Below, piece by piece: positions 18,145 through 29,833 of a stretch of DNA of 64,000 bases; position 1 is the first letter of the stretch; the number at the start of each line of letters is the position of its first letter. The position numbers and the translations under genes were made by a program. The notes beneath the pieces are model-generated. The model saw only the letters and a program-made list of their open reading frames with translations, was not told where the DNA came from and did no database searches. Source of the DNA: Pseudomonas sp. S04 (lineage in GTDB: Bacteria > Pseudomonadota > Gammaproteobacteria > Pseudomonadales > Pseudomonadaceae); the NCBI RefSeq assembly GCF_009834545.1, contig NZ_CP019427.1, forward strand, positions 3,044,001-3,108,000. The letters are read 5' to 3'.

Positions 18145-21100
18145 ACATCTCCCGCCTGTTCATCCTGCGTCCGGTCGCGACTACCCTGAGCATGCTGGCC
18201 ATCGTTCTGGCCGGCCTGATCGCCTATCGCCTGCTGCCGGTCTCGGCACTGCCCCAGGTGGACTATCCGACCATTCGGGTCATGACCCTGTACCCCGGCG
18301 CCAGTCCGGACGTAATGACCAGTGCGGTCACCGCGCCCCTGGAGCGGCAGTTCGGGCAGATGCCCGGCCTGACCCAGATGGCCTCGACCAGCTCCGGCGG
18401 CGCTTCAGTGCTGACCCTGCGCTTCAACCTCGACATCAACATGGACGTCGCCGAGCAACAGGTGCAGGCCGCGATCAACGCCGCCAGCAACCTATTGCCC
18501 AACGATTTGCCGGCGCCGCCGGTGTACAACAAGGTCAACCCGGCGGACACCCCGGTGCTGACCCTGGCGATCACCTCCAAAACCATGCTGCTGCCCAAAC
18601 TCAACGACCTGGTCGATACGCGCATGGCGCAGAAAATCGCCCAGATCAGCGGCGTCGGCATGGTCAGCATCGCCGGCGGACAACGCCAGGCGGTGCGGAT
18701 CAAGGTCAACCCCGAGGCCCTGGCGGCCAATGGCCTGAACCTGTCGGATGTGCGCACCCTGATTGCCGCTTCCAACGTCAACCAGCCCAAGGGCAACTTC
18801 GACGGCCCGACCCGGGTGTCGATGCTCGACGCCAACGACCAGTTGACCTCGCCCAAGGACTACGCCGAACTGATCCTTGCCTACAACAATGGCGCGCCAT
18901 TGCGGCTCAAGGATGTCGCGCAGATCGTCGATGGCGCCGAGAACGAGCGCCTCGCGGCCTGGGCCAACGAAAACCAGGCGGTGCTGCTCAATATCCAGCG
19001 CCAGCCGGGGGCCAACGTGATCGAGGTGGTTGACCGGATCAAGGCGCTGCTGCCGAGCATCACCGACAACCTGCCAGCCGGGCTGGATGTCACGGTGCTG
19101 ACCGACCGCACCCAGACCATCCGCGCCTCGGTCACCGACGTGCAGCACGAATTGCTGATCGCCATCGCCCTGGTGGTGATGGTGACCTTCCTGTTCCTGC
19201 GCCGCGTCAGCGCCACCATCATCCCTTCGATTGCCGTGCCGCTGTCGTTGATCGGCACCTTCGGGGTGATGTACCTGGCCGGTTTTTCGGTCAACAACCT
19301 GACCCTGATGGCCCTGACCATCGCCACGGGGTTTGTGGTCGACGACGCGATCGTCATGCTGGAGAACATTTCGCGCTACATCGAGGAGGGCGACAGCCCG
19401 CTGCAGGCGGCACTCAAGGGCGCGAAGCAGATCGGTTTCACCTTGATCTCCCTGACCTTGTCGCTGATCGCGGTGCTGATTCCGCTGCTGTTCATGGCCG
19501 ACGTGGTCGGGCGGCTGTTCCGCGAGTTCGCCATCACCCTGGCGGTGGCGATCCTGATTTCCCTGGTGGTGTCCCTGACCCTGACGCCGATGATGTGTGC
19601 ACGCTTGCTCAAGCCTGAGCCCAAGCCTGAAGAGCAGGGCCGTTTCTATCGTGCCAGCGGCGCGTGCATCGACTGGATGATCGCTGCCTACGGACGCAAG
19701 TTGCAGTGGGTGCTCAAGCACCAGCCGCTGACCCTGATGGTGGCCATCGGCACCCTGGCTCTCACTGTGTTCCTCTACATGATCGTGCCCAAGGGCTTCT
19801 TTCCGGTGCAGGACACCGGGGTGATCCAGGGGATTTCCGAAGCGCCGCAGTCCATCTCTTTCGCCGCCATGAGCCAGCGCCAACAGGAACTGGCCAAGAT
19901 CATCCTGCAAGACCCGGCGGTGCAAAGCCTGTCGTCCTATATAGGCGTGGACGGCGACAACGCCACGCTCAACAGCGGCCGCCTGCTGATCAACCTCAAG
20001 CCGCACAAGGATCGCGACCTCAGCGCAGCCCAGGTGATCACCCGCTTGCAGCCACAACTGGACAAGCTGGTGGGCATTCGCCTGTTCATGCAGCCGGTGC
20101 AGGACCTGACCATCGAAGACCGGGTCAGTCGCACCCAATACCAGTTCAGCATGTCGTCACCGGATGCCGAGTTGCTCAGCCTGTGGAGCGGCCGCCTGGT
20201 CGAAGCCCTGGGCCACCAGCCGGAGCTGACCGACGTCGCCAGTGACCTGCAGGACAAGGGCCTGCAGGTGTACCTGGTAATCGACCGCGACGCGGCTTCG
20301 CGCATCGGCGTGTCGGTGGCCAACATCACCGATGCCCTGTACGACGCCTTCGGCCAGCGGCAGATCTCCACCATCTACACCCAGGCCAGTCAGTACCGCG
20401 TGGTGCTGCAGGCCAAGGATGGCGAGAAGATCGGCCCGCAGGCGCTGGAGCAGATCCACGTCAAGACCACCGACGGCGGCCAGGTTCGATTGTCCAGCCT
20501 GGCGCGCATCGAGGAACGCCAGGCCCAACTGTCGATCGCCCATATCGGCCAGTTCCCGGCGGTGATGATGTCGTTCAACCTGGCGCCCGGCGTGGCGTTG
20601 GGGCAGGCGGTGGAACTGATCGAACAGGTGCAGAAGGACATAGGCATGCCACTGGGCGTGCAGAGCCAGTTCCAGGGGGCGGCCCAGGCGTTCCAGGCCT
20701 CGTTGTCGAGTACCTTGCTGCTGATCCTGGCGGCCGTGGTGACCATGTACATCGTGCTCGGGGTTCTCTACGAGAGTTACATCCACCCGATCACCATTCT
20801 GTCGACCTTGCCCTCGGCGGCAGTCGGCGCCTTGCTGGCGTTGCTCTTGAGTGGCAATGACCTGGGGATGATCGCGATCATCGGCATCATCCTGCTGATC
20901 GGTATCGTCAAGAAAAACGCGATCATGATGATCGACTTTGCCCTCGAGGCCGAGCGCAACCAGGGCATGGACCCGGCGACGGCGATCTATCAGGCGGCGC
21001 TGCTGCGCTTCCGGCCGATCCTGATGACCACCCTTGCAGCGCTGTTCGGTGCGGTGCCGCTGATGCTGGCCACCGGTTCCGGCGCGGAACTGCGCCAGCC

Positions 21101-21245
21101 CCTGGGCCTGGTGATGGTCGGCGGGCTGTTGGTCAGCCAGGTGCTGACGCTGTTCACCACGCCGGTGATCTACCTGTACTTCGACCGCCTTGGCCGGCGC
21201 TGGCGACCCGCGCCTGAGCGCCTGGAGTCGGTAGAACAGCCATGA
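18141..21245 (+). CDS. muxB: RND efflux pump subunit MuxB (MdtB-like)
   Basis: A full-length 1034-residue RND transporter with 12 expected membrane helices and two large periplasmic loops. Proton-relay aspartates are present in helix 4 ([19 protein letters not shown]). It starts with [19 protein letters not shown], close to MdtB. MuxB and MuxC probably form a hetero-trimer like MdtB/MdtC of E. coli. ATGA overlaps join it to muxA and muxC. Confidence 0.95.
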   Translation: MNISRLFILRPVATTLSMLAIVLAGLIAYRLLPVSALPQVDYPTIRVMTLYPGASPDVMTSAVTAPLERQFGQMPGLTQMASTSSGGASVLTLRFNLDINMDVAEQQVQAAINAASNLLPNDLPAPPVYNKVNPADTPVLTLAITSKTMLLPKLNDLVDTRMAQKIAQISGVGMVSIAGGQRQAVRIKVNPEALAANGLNLSDVRTLIAASNVNQPKGNFDGPTRVSMLDANDQLTSPKDYAELILAYNNGAPLRLKDVAQIVDGAENERLAAWANENQAVLLNIQRQPGANVIEVVDRIKALLPSITDNLPAGLDVTVLTDRTQTIRASVTDVQHELLIAIALVVMVTFLFLRRVSATIIPSIAVPLSLIGTFGVMYLAGFSVNNLTLMALTIATGFVVDDAIVMLENISRYIEEGDSPLQAALKGAKQIGFTLISLTLSLIAVLIPLLFMADVVGRLFREFAITLAVAILISLVVSLTLTPMMCARLLKPEPKPEEQGRFYRASGACIDWMIAAYGRKLQWVLKHQPLTLMVAIGTLALTVFLYMIVPKGFFPVQDTGVIQGISEAPQSISFAAMSQRQQELAKIILQDPAVQSLSSYIGVDGDNATLNSGRLLINLKPHKDRDLSAAQVITRLQPQLDKLVGIRLFMQPVQDLTIEDRVSRTQYQFSMSSPDAELLSLWSGRLVEALGHQPELTDVASDLQDKGLQVYLVIDRDAASRIGVSVANITDALYDAFGQRQISTIYTQASQYRVVLQAKDGEKIGPQALEQIHVKTTDGGQVRLSSLARIEERQAQLSIAHIGQFPAVMMSFNLAPGVALGQAVELIEQVQKDIGMPLGVQSQFQGAAQAFQASLSSTLLLILAAVVTMYIVLGVLYESYIHPITILSTLPSAAVGALLALLLSGNDLGMIAIIGIILLIGIVKKNAIMMIDFALEAERNQGMDPATAIYQAALLRFRPILMTTLAALFGAVPLMLATGSGAELRQPLGLVMVGGLLVSQVLTLFTTPVIYLYFDRLGRRWRPAPERLESVEQP

Positions 21246-24200
21246 ACCTGTCCGGACCTTTCATCAAGCGCCCGGTCGCGACCATGCTGCTGAGCCTGGC
21301 GATCATGCTCCTGGGCGGCGTCAGCTTCGGCCTGTTGCCGGTATCGCCACTGCCGCAAATGGACTTCCCGGTGATCGTGGTCCAGGCCAGCCTGCCGGGT
21401 GCCAGCCCCGAGGTGATGGCCTCCACCGTGGCCACCCCGCTGGAGCGCTCCTTCGGCGCCATCGCCGGGGTCAACACCATGAGCAGCCGCTCCAGCCAGG
21501 GCTCGACGCGGGTGATCCTGCAATTTGACCTGGACCGCGACATCAATGGCGCGGCGCGGGAAGTGCAGGCGGCAATCAACGCCTCGCGCAACCTGTTGCC
21601 CAGCGGCATGCGCAGCATGCCCACCTACAAGAAGGTCAACCCGTCCCAGGCGCCGATCATGGTGCTGTCGCTGACCTCGGACGTGCTGGAAAAAGGCCAG
21701 CTGTATGACCTGGCCTCGACCATCCTCTCGCAAAGCCTGTCCCAGGTGCCGGGCGTGGGCGAAGTGCAGATCGGCGGCAGCTCCTTGCCGGCGGTGCGCA
21801 TCGAGCTCGAGCCGCAGTTGCTCAACCAGTACGGCGTGGCCCTGGATGACGTGCGCAACACCATTGCCAACGCCAACGTGCGCCGGCCCAAAGGCTCGAT
21901 CGAAGACGATCAGCGGATGTGGCAGGTGCAGGCCAACGACCAGTTGGAGAAGGCCAAGGACTACGAACCACTGATCATCCGCTACCAGAACGGCTCGGCG
22001 TTGCGCCTCAGTGACGTGGCCAAGGTCAGCGACGGCGTCGAGGACCGCTACAACAGCGGCTTCTTCAACGACGACTCGGCAGTGCTGCTGGTGATCAACC
22101 GCCAGGCCGGCGCCAACATCATCGAGACGGTCGACGAGATCAAGGCGCAATTGCCGGCCTTGCAGGCGGTGCTGCCGGCCAGCGTCAAGCTGAACCTGGC
22201 GATGGACCGTTCGCCGGTGATCAAAGCCACCCTGCACGAAGCGGAAATGACCCTGCTGATTGCCGTGGGGCTGGTGATCCTGGTGGTGTTCCTGTTCCTC
22301 GGCAACTTCCGCGCCTCGCTGATCCCGACGCTGGCGGTCCCGGTGTCGCTGGTCGGCACCTTTGCGGTGATGTACCTCTATGGTTTTTCCCTGAACAACC
22401 TGTCGCTGATGGCGTTGATCCTGGCCACCGGGCTGGTGGTGGACGATGCCATCGTGGTGCTGGAGAACATTTCCCGGCACATCGACGATGGCATCGCCCC
22501 GATGAAAGCGGCGTACCTGGGGGCCCAGGAAGTCGGCTTCACCCTGTTGTCGATGAACGTCTCGCTGGTGGCGGTGTTCCTCTCGATCCTGTTCATGGGC
22601 GGGATTATCGAGAGCCTGTTCCGCGAATTCTCCATCACCCTGGCCGCCTCGATCGTGGTCTCGCTGGTGGTGTCCTTGACCCTGACCCCGATGCTCTGCG
22701 CCCGCTGGTTGAAACCCCATACCCCAGGCCAGGAAAACCGCCTGCAGCGCGGCAGCCGCAAGGCCAACGACTGGATGGTCAAGTACTACGCCAGCAGCCT
22801 GGACTGGGTACTGCGCCATCCGCGCCTGACCCTGTTCAGCCTGTTCATCACTATCGGCGTCAACGTGGCGCTGTACGTGGTGGTACCCAAGACCTTCCTG
22901 CCACAGCAGGACACCGGCCAACTGATCGGCTTTGTGCGCGGTGACGATGGGCTGTCGTTCAGCGTGATGCAGCCGAAAATGGAGATCTTCCGCCGCGCGG
23001 TGCTCAAGGACGATGGGGTGGAAAGCGTCGCTGGGTTCATCGGCGGCAGCAACGGTACCAACAACGCCTTCATGCTGGTGCGCCTCAAGCCGATCAAGGA
23101 ACGTAACCTGTCGGCGCAGAAAGTCATCGAGCGCCTGCGCAAGGAAATGCCCAAGGTGCCCGGCGCGCAACTGATGCTGATGGCCGACCAGGACCTGCAG
23201 TTTGGCGGTGGCCGCGAGCAGCAGTCGTCGCAATACAGCTACATCCTGCAAAGCGGTGACCTGTCGGCGCTGCGTGAGTGGTACCCGAAAGTGGTGACGG
23301 CGCTCAAGGCCCTGCCGGAGCTCACCGCCATCGACGCCCGCGAGGGCAGTGGTGCGGCGCAAGTGACACTGGTGGTCGACCGGGACCAGGCCAAGCGCCT
23401 GGGCATCGACATGGCCATGGTCACCTCGGTGCTCAACAACGCCTACAGCCAGCGGCAGATCTCCACCATCTACGACAGCCTCAACCAGTACCAGGTGGTG
23501 ATGGAGGTCAATCCCAAATATGCCCAGGACCCGATCACCCTCAACCAGGTGCAAGTGATCACCTCGACCGGCGCGCGGATTCCGCTGTCGGCCATTGCCC
23601 ACTACGAAAACAGCCTGGAAAACGACCGCGTCAGCCACGAAGGGCAGTTTGCTTCCGAGAGCATCGCCTTTGACATGGCTGAAGGCGTGACGGTGGAGCA
23701 GGGCGGGGCCGCGATCGAGCGGGCGATCGCCAAGCTCGGTTTGCCAGAGGAAGTGATCGCCAAGATGGCCGGCACCGCCGACGCCTTTGCCGCGACCCAG
23801 AAGAGCCAGCCGTGGATGATCCTCGGCGCCTTGCTGGCGGTCTACCTGGTGCTTGGGGTGCTGTATGAAAGCTACGTGCACCCGCTGACCATTCTCTCCA
23901 CGCTACCGTCCGCCGGGGTCGGCGCCTTGCTGTCGATCTATGTACTGGGCGGCGAGTTCAGCCTGATCTCATTGCTGGGGTTGTTCCTGCTGATCGGCGT
24001 GGTGAAGAAAAACGCCATCCTGATGATCGACCTGGCGCTGCAACTCGAGCGCCATCAGGGCCTGGCGCCGCTGGAATCGATTCGCAGCGCCTGCCTGTTG
24101 CGCTTGCGTCCGATCCTGATGACCACCCTGGCCGCCATCCTCGGCGCCTTGCCCTTGCTGCTCGGCAGTGCCGAGGGCGCGGAAATGCGCCAGCCGCTGG

Positions 24201-24349
24201 GCCTGACCATCATTGGCGGGCTGATCTTCAGCCAGGTGCTGACGCTCTACACCACCCCGGTGGTCTACCTCTATCTCGACCGTTTGCGCCACCGGGTCAA
24301 CCGCTGGCGTGGGGTTCGTACCGATGCTGCTCTGGAAACCGCGCTATGA
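21242..24349 (+). CDS. muxC: RND efflux pump subunit MuxC (MdtC-like)
   Basis: A full-length 1035-residue RND transporter. It begins [20 protein letters not shown], has the helix-4 sequence [19 protein letters not shown] with both acidic residues, and ends in a typical final helix ([23 protein letters not shown]). Two non-identical RND subunits in one operon is the distinguishing mark of Mux/Mdt pumps. It overlaps the outer-membrane factor gene by four bases. Confidence 0.95.
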   Translation: MNLSGPFIKRPVATMLLSLAIMLLGGVSFGLLPVSPLPQMDFPVIVVQASLPGASPEVMASTVATPLERSFGAIAGVNTMSSRSSQGSTRVILQFDLDRDINGAAREVQAAINASRNLLPSGMRSMPTYKKVNPSQAPIMVLSLTSDVLEKGQLYDLASTILSQSLSQVPGVGEVQIGGSSLPAVRIELEPQLLNQYGVALDDVRNTIANANVRRPKGSIEDDQRMWQVQANDQLEKAKDYEPLIIRYQNGSALRLSDVAKVSDGVEDRYNSGFFNDDSAVLLVINRQAGANIIETVDEIKAQLPALQAVLPASVKLNLAMDRSPVIKATLHEAEMTLLIAVGLVILVVFLFLGNFRASLIPTLAVPVSLVGTFAVMYLYGFSLNNLSLMALILATGLVVDDAIVVLENISRHIDDGIAPMKAAYLGAQEVGFTLLSMNVSLVAVFLSILFMGGIIESLFREFSITLAASIVVSLVVSLTLTPMLCARWLKPHTPGQENRLQRGSRKANDWMVKYYASSLDWVLRHPRLTLFSLFITIGVNVALYVVVPKTFLPQQDTGQLIGFVRGDDGLSFSVMQPKMEIFRRAVLKDDGVESVAGFIGGSNGTNNAFMLVRLKPIKERNLSAQKVIERLRKEMPKVPGAQLMLMADQDLQFGGGREQQSSQYSYILQSGDLSALREWYPKVVTALKALPELTAIDAREGSGAAQVTLVVDRDQAKRLGIDMAMVTSVLNNAYSQRQISTIYDSLNQYQVVMEVNPKYAQDPITLNQVQVITSTGARIPLSAIAHYENSLENDRVSHEGQFASESIAFDMAEGVTVEQGGAAIERAIAKLGLPEEVIAKMAGTADAFAATQKSQPWMILGALLAVYLVLGVLYESYVHPLTILSTLPSAGVGALLSIYVLGGEFSLISLLGLFLLIGVVKKNAILMIDLALQLERHQGLAPLESIRSACLLRLRPILMTTLAAILGALPLLLGSAEGAEMRQPLGLTIIGGLIFSQVLTLYTTPVVYLYLDRLRHRVNRWRGVRTDAALETAL

Positions 24350-25839
24350 CTGACCGTTACCCACTCAACCGCGACTGCCTGTCGCCCCAGCGCCTGGTGA
24401 CGGCCCGTGGCTCGCGATTGCTGAGCCTTTCCCTCAGCGCCCTGATGCTCAGTGCCTGCGCCGTCGGCCCGGACTATCAGCGCCCCAGCGTCGCAGAACC
24501 GGCCCAGTACAAGCAGGCACAGGGCTGGCGCCAGGCTAATCCGAGCGATTCCCTGGCCCGTGGCGCCTGGTGGGAGCTGTATGGCGATCAGCAGCTCAAT
24601 GGCCTGGTGGAAAAACTCAACAGCTCCAACCAGACCGTCGCCCAGGCCGAGGCCCAGTACCGTCAGGCCCAGGCCCTGGTCGCCAGCGCGCGGGGCGCGT
24701 TTTACCCCACGGTCGACCTGAGCGCCGGGAAAACCCGCTCCAGCCAGGGCACGGGGAGCAGCAGTTCATCCTTGAGCAGTTCCAGCAGTGGCATCCGCAA
24801 CACCTACAACACGCAGTTGGGGGTGAGTTGGGAAGCGGATATCTGGGGCAAGCTGCGCCGCGGCCTGGAGGCCAACGAGGCCAGCGCCGAGGCGAGCTTT
24901 GCGGACCTGGCGGCCATGCGCCTGAGCCAGCAATCGGAACTGGTACAGAATTACCTGCAACTGCGGGTCATCGATCAGCAACGGCGCCTGCTGCAGGCCA
25001 CCGTGGAAAACTACCAGCGCTCGCTGAAAATGACCGAAAACCAGTACCGCGCCGGGGTGTCTGGCAAGGACGCGGTGGCCCAGGCCCAGACCCAGCTCAA
25101 AAGCACCCAGGCCGACATGATCGACCTGATCTGGCAGCGCGCGCAGTTCGAGAACGCCATTGCGGTGTTGATGGGCCAGGCGCCCGCCGAATTCACCCTG
25201 GCCGAAACCCAGGACATCCCGGACTTGCCCGAAGTGCCGTTGGGCCTGCCTTCGCAATTGCTCGAACGGCGTCCGGATATTGCCTCGGCCGAGCGCTCGG
25301 TGATTGCCGCCAACGCCAATATCGGCGTGGCCAAGGCCGCCTACTACCCGGACCTGACCCTGAGCCTGTCCGGTGGTTACAGCAGCAGTACCTCGACCGA
25401 CCTGATCAGCTTGCCCAACCGTTTCTGGTCGGTGGGGCCGCAACTCAACCTGCCATTGTTCGACGGCGGCCAGCGCTCGGCGGAAGTCGATCGCAACGAG
25501 GCGCTGTATGACCAGACTGTGGCCAAGTACCGGCAGACCGTCCTCGACGGGTTTCGCGAGGTAGAAAACTACCTGGTCCAGCTCAGGGTCCTGGGCGACG
25601 AAGCCGTGGTGCGCCAGCAGGCGCTGGATGCCGCCCGGGAGTCGTTGCGCCTGATCCAGAACCAATACAAGGCCGGCTTGATCGCCTACCTCGACGTGGT
25701 GGTGGTGCAGGCCACGGCCTTGAGCAACGAGCGCAGTGTGCTGACCTTGCAGCAGAGCCGACTGATCGCCAGCGTGCAGTTGATTGCGGCGTTGGGCGGC
25801 GGTTGGGACGGGCAATTGATACCCGCTGAAAGCCAATGA
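24346..25839 (+). CDS. opmB: Outer-membrane efflux lipoprotein OpmB
   Basis: A 497-residue NodT-family outer-membrane factor with lipobox MLSAC (lipidated Cys38) after a somewhat long N-terminus, two internal OEP repeats (ending about residues 250 and 460) and VGPDYQRP just after the lipid cysteine. It closes the Mux pump as the TolC-like channel. It is the last gene of the muxABC-opmB operon; no clear hairpin terminator follows. Confidence 0.93.
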   Translation: MTDRYPLNRDCLSPQRLVTARGSRLLSLSLSALMLSACAVGPDYQRPSVAEPAQYKQAQGWRQANPSDSLARGAWWELYGDQQLNGLVEKLNSSNQTVAQAEAQYRQAQALVASARGAFYPTVDLSAGKTRSSQGTGSSSSSLSSSSSGIRNTYNTQLGVSWEADIWGKLRRGLEANEASAEASFADLAAMRLSQQSELVQNYLQLRVIDQQRRLLQATVENYQRSLKMTENQYRAGVSGKDAVAQAQTQLKSTQADMIDLIWQRAQFENAIAVLMGQAPAEFTLAETQDIPDLPEVPLGLPSQLLERRPDIASAERSVIAANANIGVAKAAYYPDLTLSLSGGYSSSTSTDLISLPNRFWSVGPQLNLPLFDGGQRSAEVDRNEALYDQTVAKYRQTVLDGFREVENYLVQLRVLGDEAVVRQQALDAARESLRLIQNQYKAGLIAYLDVVVVQATALSNERSVLTLQQSRLIASVQLIAALGGGWDGQLIPAESQ

Positions 25840-26000
25840 CCTAGGCTCCGTAGGGGCTTGTCGAGCTTGTTACAGTCTTTCTGTCGCGCTGGTGGCCTTT
25901 TGATTACTTTGCAGGTGCTTTCGCCCTTGGAATCAGTACAATCGGCAACTTTCGCCCAGGGTGCACGGACGCTTCAGCCAGGGCATAGTCGAGAAGTCTG

Positions 26001-28076
26001 ATGCTCATCGGTAACTATTCCCCTGCGCTGGTCCTGATTTCGCTCTGCGTGGCTGTTTTGGCGTCCTACACTGCCCTCGACATGACCGGGCGTATCGCTA
26101 CGGCCAAGGGTCGGGCTGCTCACCTGTGGACCGTCGGCGGTGCACTGGCCATGGGCGTCGGAGTCTGGTCCATGCACTTTATCGGCATGCTGGCCTTCAG
26201 TTTGCCGATCGACCTGGGCTATGACTTCGGCATCACGGCCTTGTCGCTGCTGATCGCCATTCTCTCCTGCGGTTTCGCCCTGTGGCTGGTCAGCCAACCC
26301 CAGTTACCTGCCTGGCAGTTGGGGTTTGGTGCCTTGATCATGGGGGCGGGCATCAGCGCCATGCACTACATGGGCATGGCAGCCATGCGCATGACCCCAG
26401 GCATCGATTATGACCCGAGCCTGTTCGGCGCCTCCCTGTTGATCGCGGTGGGGGCTTCGGCTGCAGCGCTATGGATCGCCTTCCGCCTGCGCCAGAACAC
26501 GCCTTATGTGCGCTTCGCCCGTGGCGGTGCGGCGGTGATCATGGGCCTGGCCATTGTCGGCATGCATTACACCGGGATGGCAGCGGCACGCTTTGCCGAT
26601 GGCAGCTTCTGCGGTGCGGCGGTCGATGGTTTGAGCGGCAAGGGCCTGGACAATCTGGTGCTGGTGACCACGTTGGCGGTGCTGAGCATTGCCTTGCTGA
26701 CCTCGATTCTCGACGCGCGCCTTGAGGCGCGCACCTCGGAGCTGGCCAATTCCCTGACCCTGGCCAACCGCGAACTGACCCAACTGGCGCTGCATGACAC
26801 CCTGACCGGGCTGCCCAACCGGGTGTTGCTGGCCGACCGCATCGACCAGGCCATGCTCATGGTGCAGGAACAAAGCGGCTGTTTTGCCCTGATGTTCATC
26901 GACCTGGACGGTTTTAAACCGGTCAACGATGCCTTCGGACATCACATGGGCGATCAGTTGCTGCGTGAGGTCAGCGTGCGCCTGCGCGAGGACTTGCGTA
27001 GCCAGGACACCCTGGCGCGGATCGGCGGTGACGAGTTCGTGTTGCTGGTGCAACTGCACGAGCCGGACGATGCGCTGCGCTTGGCAGCGCGCCAGGTGGG
27101 CCTGCTTTCCCGGGTATTCCGGGTCGGTGAGCACGATCTACAGATCTCGGCCAGCATCGGCATTGCGGTCTATCCCGGCAACGGCCACACCGCGCAAGAG
27201 CTGTTGATGAACGCCGATGCGGCGATGTACCACGCCAAGGGTACTGGCAAGAACGGCTATCGCTTCTTCGATGTGTCGATGAACAACAACGCGCGGCGCC
27301 AGTTGCAGTTGCTGCAGGACCTGCGCAACGCGCTCGAACAGGATCAGTTCCGGTTGTATTACCAGCCCAAGTTCGATGCCAGCAACGGTCATCCGGTGGG
27401 GGCCGAAGCGCTGTTGCGCTGGGAGCACCCGACCCAGGGCATGCTGCTGCCGGACAAGTTCATCGAGCTGGCGGAAAAAACCGGCTTGATCATCCCGATT
27501 GGCGATTGGGTGCTCAATGAAGCCTGCCGGCAGATGCGCCTCTGGCATCTGCAGGGCTACACCAACTGGCGCATCGCGGTGAACCTCTCGGCGCTGCAGT
27601 TCTGTCACACCGAGTTGGTCCACAGCGTCGCCAAGGCCCTGGCTACCCACGGCCTGCCTGCCAACAGCCTGACCCTGGAAATCACCGAGACCACGGCCAT
27701 GAGCGACGCGGACGCGAGCATGACGGTGCTCAATCAGCTATCGGAAATGGGTGTCGACCTGTCCATTGATGACTTTGGCACCGGTTACTCGAGCCTGATG
27801 TACCTCAAGCGCCTGCCCGCCAACGAGCTGAAAATCGATCGCGGCTTCGTGCGCGACCTGGAGCGCGACAGCGATGACGCCGCGATCGTCTCGGCCATCG
27901 TTGCCTTGGGCCAGGCATTGGGGCTGCGGATCGTTGCCGAGGGCGTGGAAACCGACATGCAGCAGGATTTCCTGACCCAGTTGGGCTGCGATTCGCTGCA
28001 AGGCTACCTGCTGGGCCACCCGTTGCCGGCGGAACGCTTCATGCGCGACATTCTTCGGGCGGAGCAGGTGGTGTAG
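26001..28076 (+). CDS. mucR: MHYT-GGDEF-EAL c-di-GMP enzyme, MucR-like
   Basis: A 691-residue membrane protein with seven predicted helices carrying three MHYT-type motifs (MHFI at 58, MHYM at 121, MHYT at 188), which are proposed to bind copper and sense gas or redox. The GGDEF motif (342-346) is intact and has an RxxD inhibitory site (RSQD, 333-336) five residues before it. The EAL motif (469-471) and loop DDFGTGYSSL are also intact, so both diguanylate cyclase and phosphodiesterase activity are plausible. P. aeruginosa MucR has the same layout and length and supplies c-di-GMP for alginate production. NbdA is a longer relative with the same domains, so the symbol is likely but not certain. 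Confidence 0.9.
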   Translation: MLIGNYSPALVLISLCVAVLASYTALDMTGRIATAKGRAAHLWTVGGALAMGVGVWSMHFIGMLAFSLPIDLGYDFGITALSLLIAILSCGFALWLVSQPQLPAWQLGFGALIMGAGISAMHYMGMAAMRMTPGIDYDPSLFGASLLIAVGASAAALWIAFRLRQNTPYVRFARGGAAVIMGLAIVGMHYTGMAAARFADGSFCGAAVDGLSGKGLDNLVLVTTLAVLSIALLTSILDARLEARTSELANSLTLANRELTQLALHDTLTGLPNRVLLADRIDQAMLMVQEQSGCFALMFIDLDGFKPVNDAFGHHMGDQLLREVSVRLREDLRSQDTLARIGGDEFVLLVQLHEPDDALRLAARQVGLLSRVFRVGEHDLQISASIGIAVYPGNGHTAQELLMNADAAMYHAKGTGKNGYRFFDVSMNNNARRQLQLLQDLRNALEQDQFRLYYQPKFDASNGHPVGAEALLRWEHPTQGMLLPDKFIELAEKTGLIIPIGDWVLNEACRQMRLWHLQGYTNWRIAVNLSALQFCHTELVHSVAKALATHGLPANSLTLEITETTAMSDADASMTVLNQLSEMGVDLSIDDFGTGYSSLMYLKRLPANELKIDRGFVRDLERDSDDAAIVSAIVALGQALGLRIVAEGVETDMQQDFLTQLGCDSLQGYLLGHPLPAERFMRDILRAEQVV

Positions 28077-28095
28077 GAGCAAGGCTTGCCCGCGT

Positions 28096-28872
<777 letters not shown>

Positions 28873-28884
28873 CCGGGGAAGATG

Positions 28885-29580
28885 TCAGGCCAGATCCACC
28901 AGGACGATCTCACTGTCCTCGATCGCGGTGACCCGCAACACCCGCTCATCGGCAACCGCCACACCGTCCCGCGCCTCGGCGCGCAAGCCATTGACTTCAA
29001 TGACCCCCGTGGCCGGCACCAGATACGCCCGGCGGCCGTTATCCAGGGCGTATTCGGCGCTTTCCCCGGCTTTCAGGTTGGCCGCCACCAAACGTGCATC
29101 GGCGCGAATCCGCAGGCTCTGGTCGTCGCCGGCCTTGCCGCTGGCCAGGGTCACGAAACCTTCGCGCTGGCCCTTTGGAAAAGGCTTGGCGCCCCAGGAC
29201 GGAGCCGAACCAGCCTCGTTGGGGATGATCCAGATCTGGAAGATCCGGGTCGCCGTCGACTCCAGGTTGTACTCGCTATGGGTGATCCCGGTCCCGGCGC
29301 TCATGACCTGGACGTCTCCGGCCTCGGTACGGCCCTTGTTGCCCAGGTTGTCCTCATGGCTGATGGCGCCTTCGCGAACGTAGGTGATGATCTCCATGTC
29401 GCGGTGCGGGTGCTTGGGGAAGCCGGTGCCCGGGGCGATCACATCGTCGTTCCATACTCGCAGGTTGCCCCAGTGCATACGCTTGGGATCGTGGTACTCG
29501 GCGAACGAGAAGTGATGGTGGGCGTCGAGCCAGCCGTGGTTGGCGCCGCCCAGGGAGGTGAAGGGTCTGAGTTCAAGCAT
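28885..29580 (-). CDS. Pirin-family protein (YhhW-like quercetinase)
   Basis: A 231-residue bicupin. Metal ligands correspond to His57, His59 (FPKHPHRDMEI), His101 and Glu103 (GTGITHSEYN), the same positions as in E. coli YhhW, which has quercetin 2,3-dioxygenase activity. The cellular role is probably redox or stress related. The coding sequence ends 13 bases from the large palindrome, which may act as its transcription end. Confidence 0.92.
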   Translation of the reverse strand: MLELRPFTSLGGANHGWLDAHHHFSFAEYHDPKRMHWGNLRVWNDDVIAPGTGFPKHPHRDMEIITYVREGAISHEDNLGNKGRTEAGDVQVMSAGTGITHSEYNLESTATRIFQIWIIPNEAGSAPSWGAKPFPKGQREGFVTLASGKAGDDQSLRIRADARLVAANLKAGESAEYALDNGRRAYLVPATGVIEVNGLRAEARDGVAVADERVLRVTAIEDSEIVLVDLA

Positions 29581-29833
29581 GATCGTCTCCTGAAAGGTTC
29601 GTCATACAACGAGAACCGGTGGTTGATGGCGTGCATCTTCCATCAGGTATGAATCGATAAAAAGCGTAAAAACCCCTTCAAAACGATCTATAAATTAGAT
29701 ATTTATTTACGAGGCCTGCTTCGGCAACACCTTCACTTCATCACTTAAACCAATGATGGATAAGCATTTGACTAGAACTCCCGGGCAAATGCAGACACCA
29801 TAGCCCGCAACAGCCTCACACCCTGGAGTCAGC

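Noticed and set aside
21170..23881. 903-codon open frame opposite muxC
   Set aside because: It is a shadow of the GC-rich third-position bias of muxC; it is rich in His, Gln, Arg and Gly without any family pattern.
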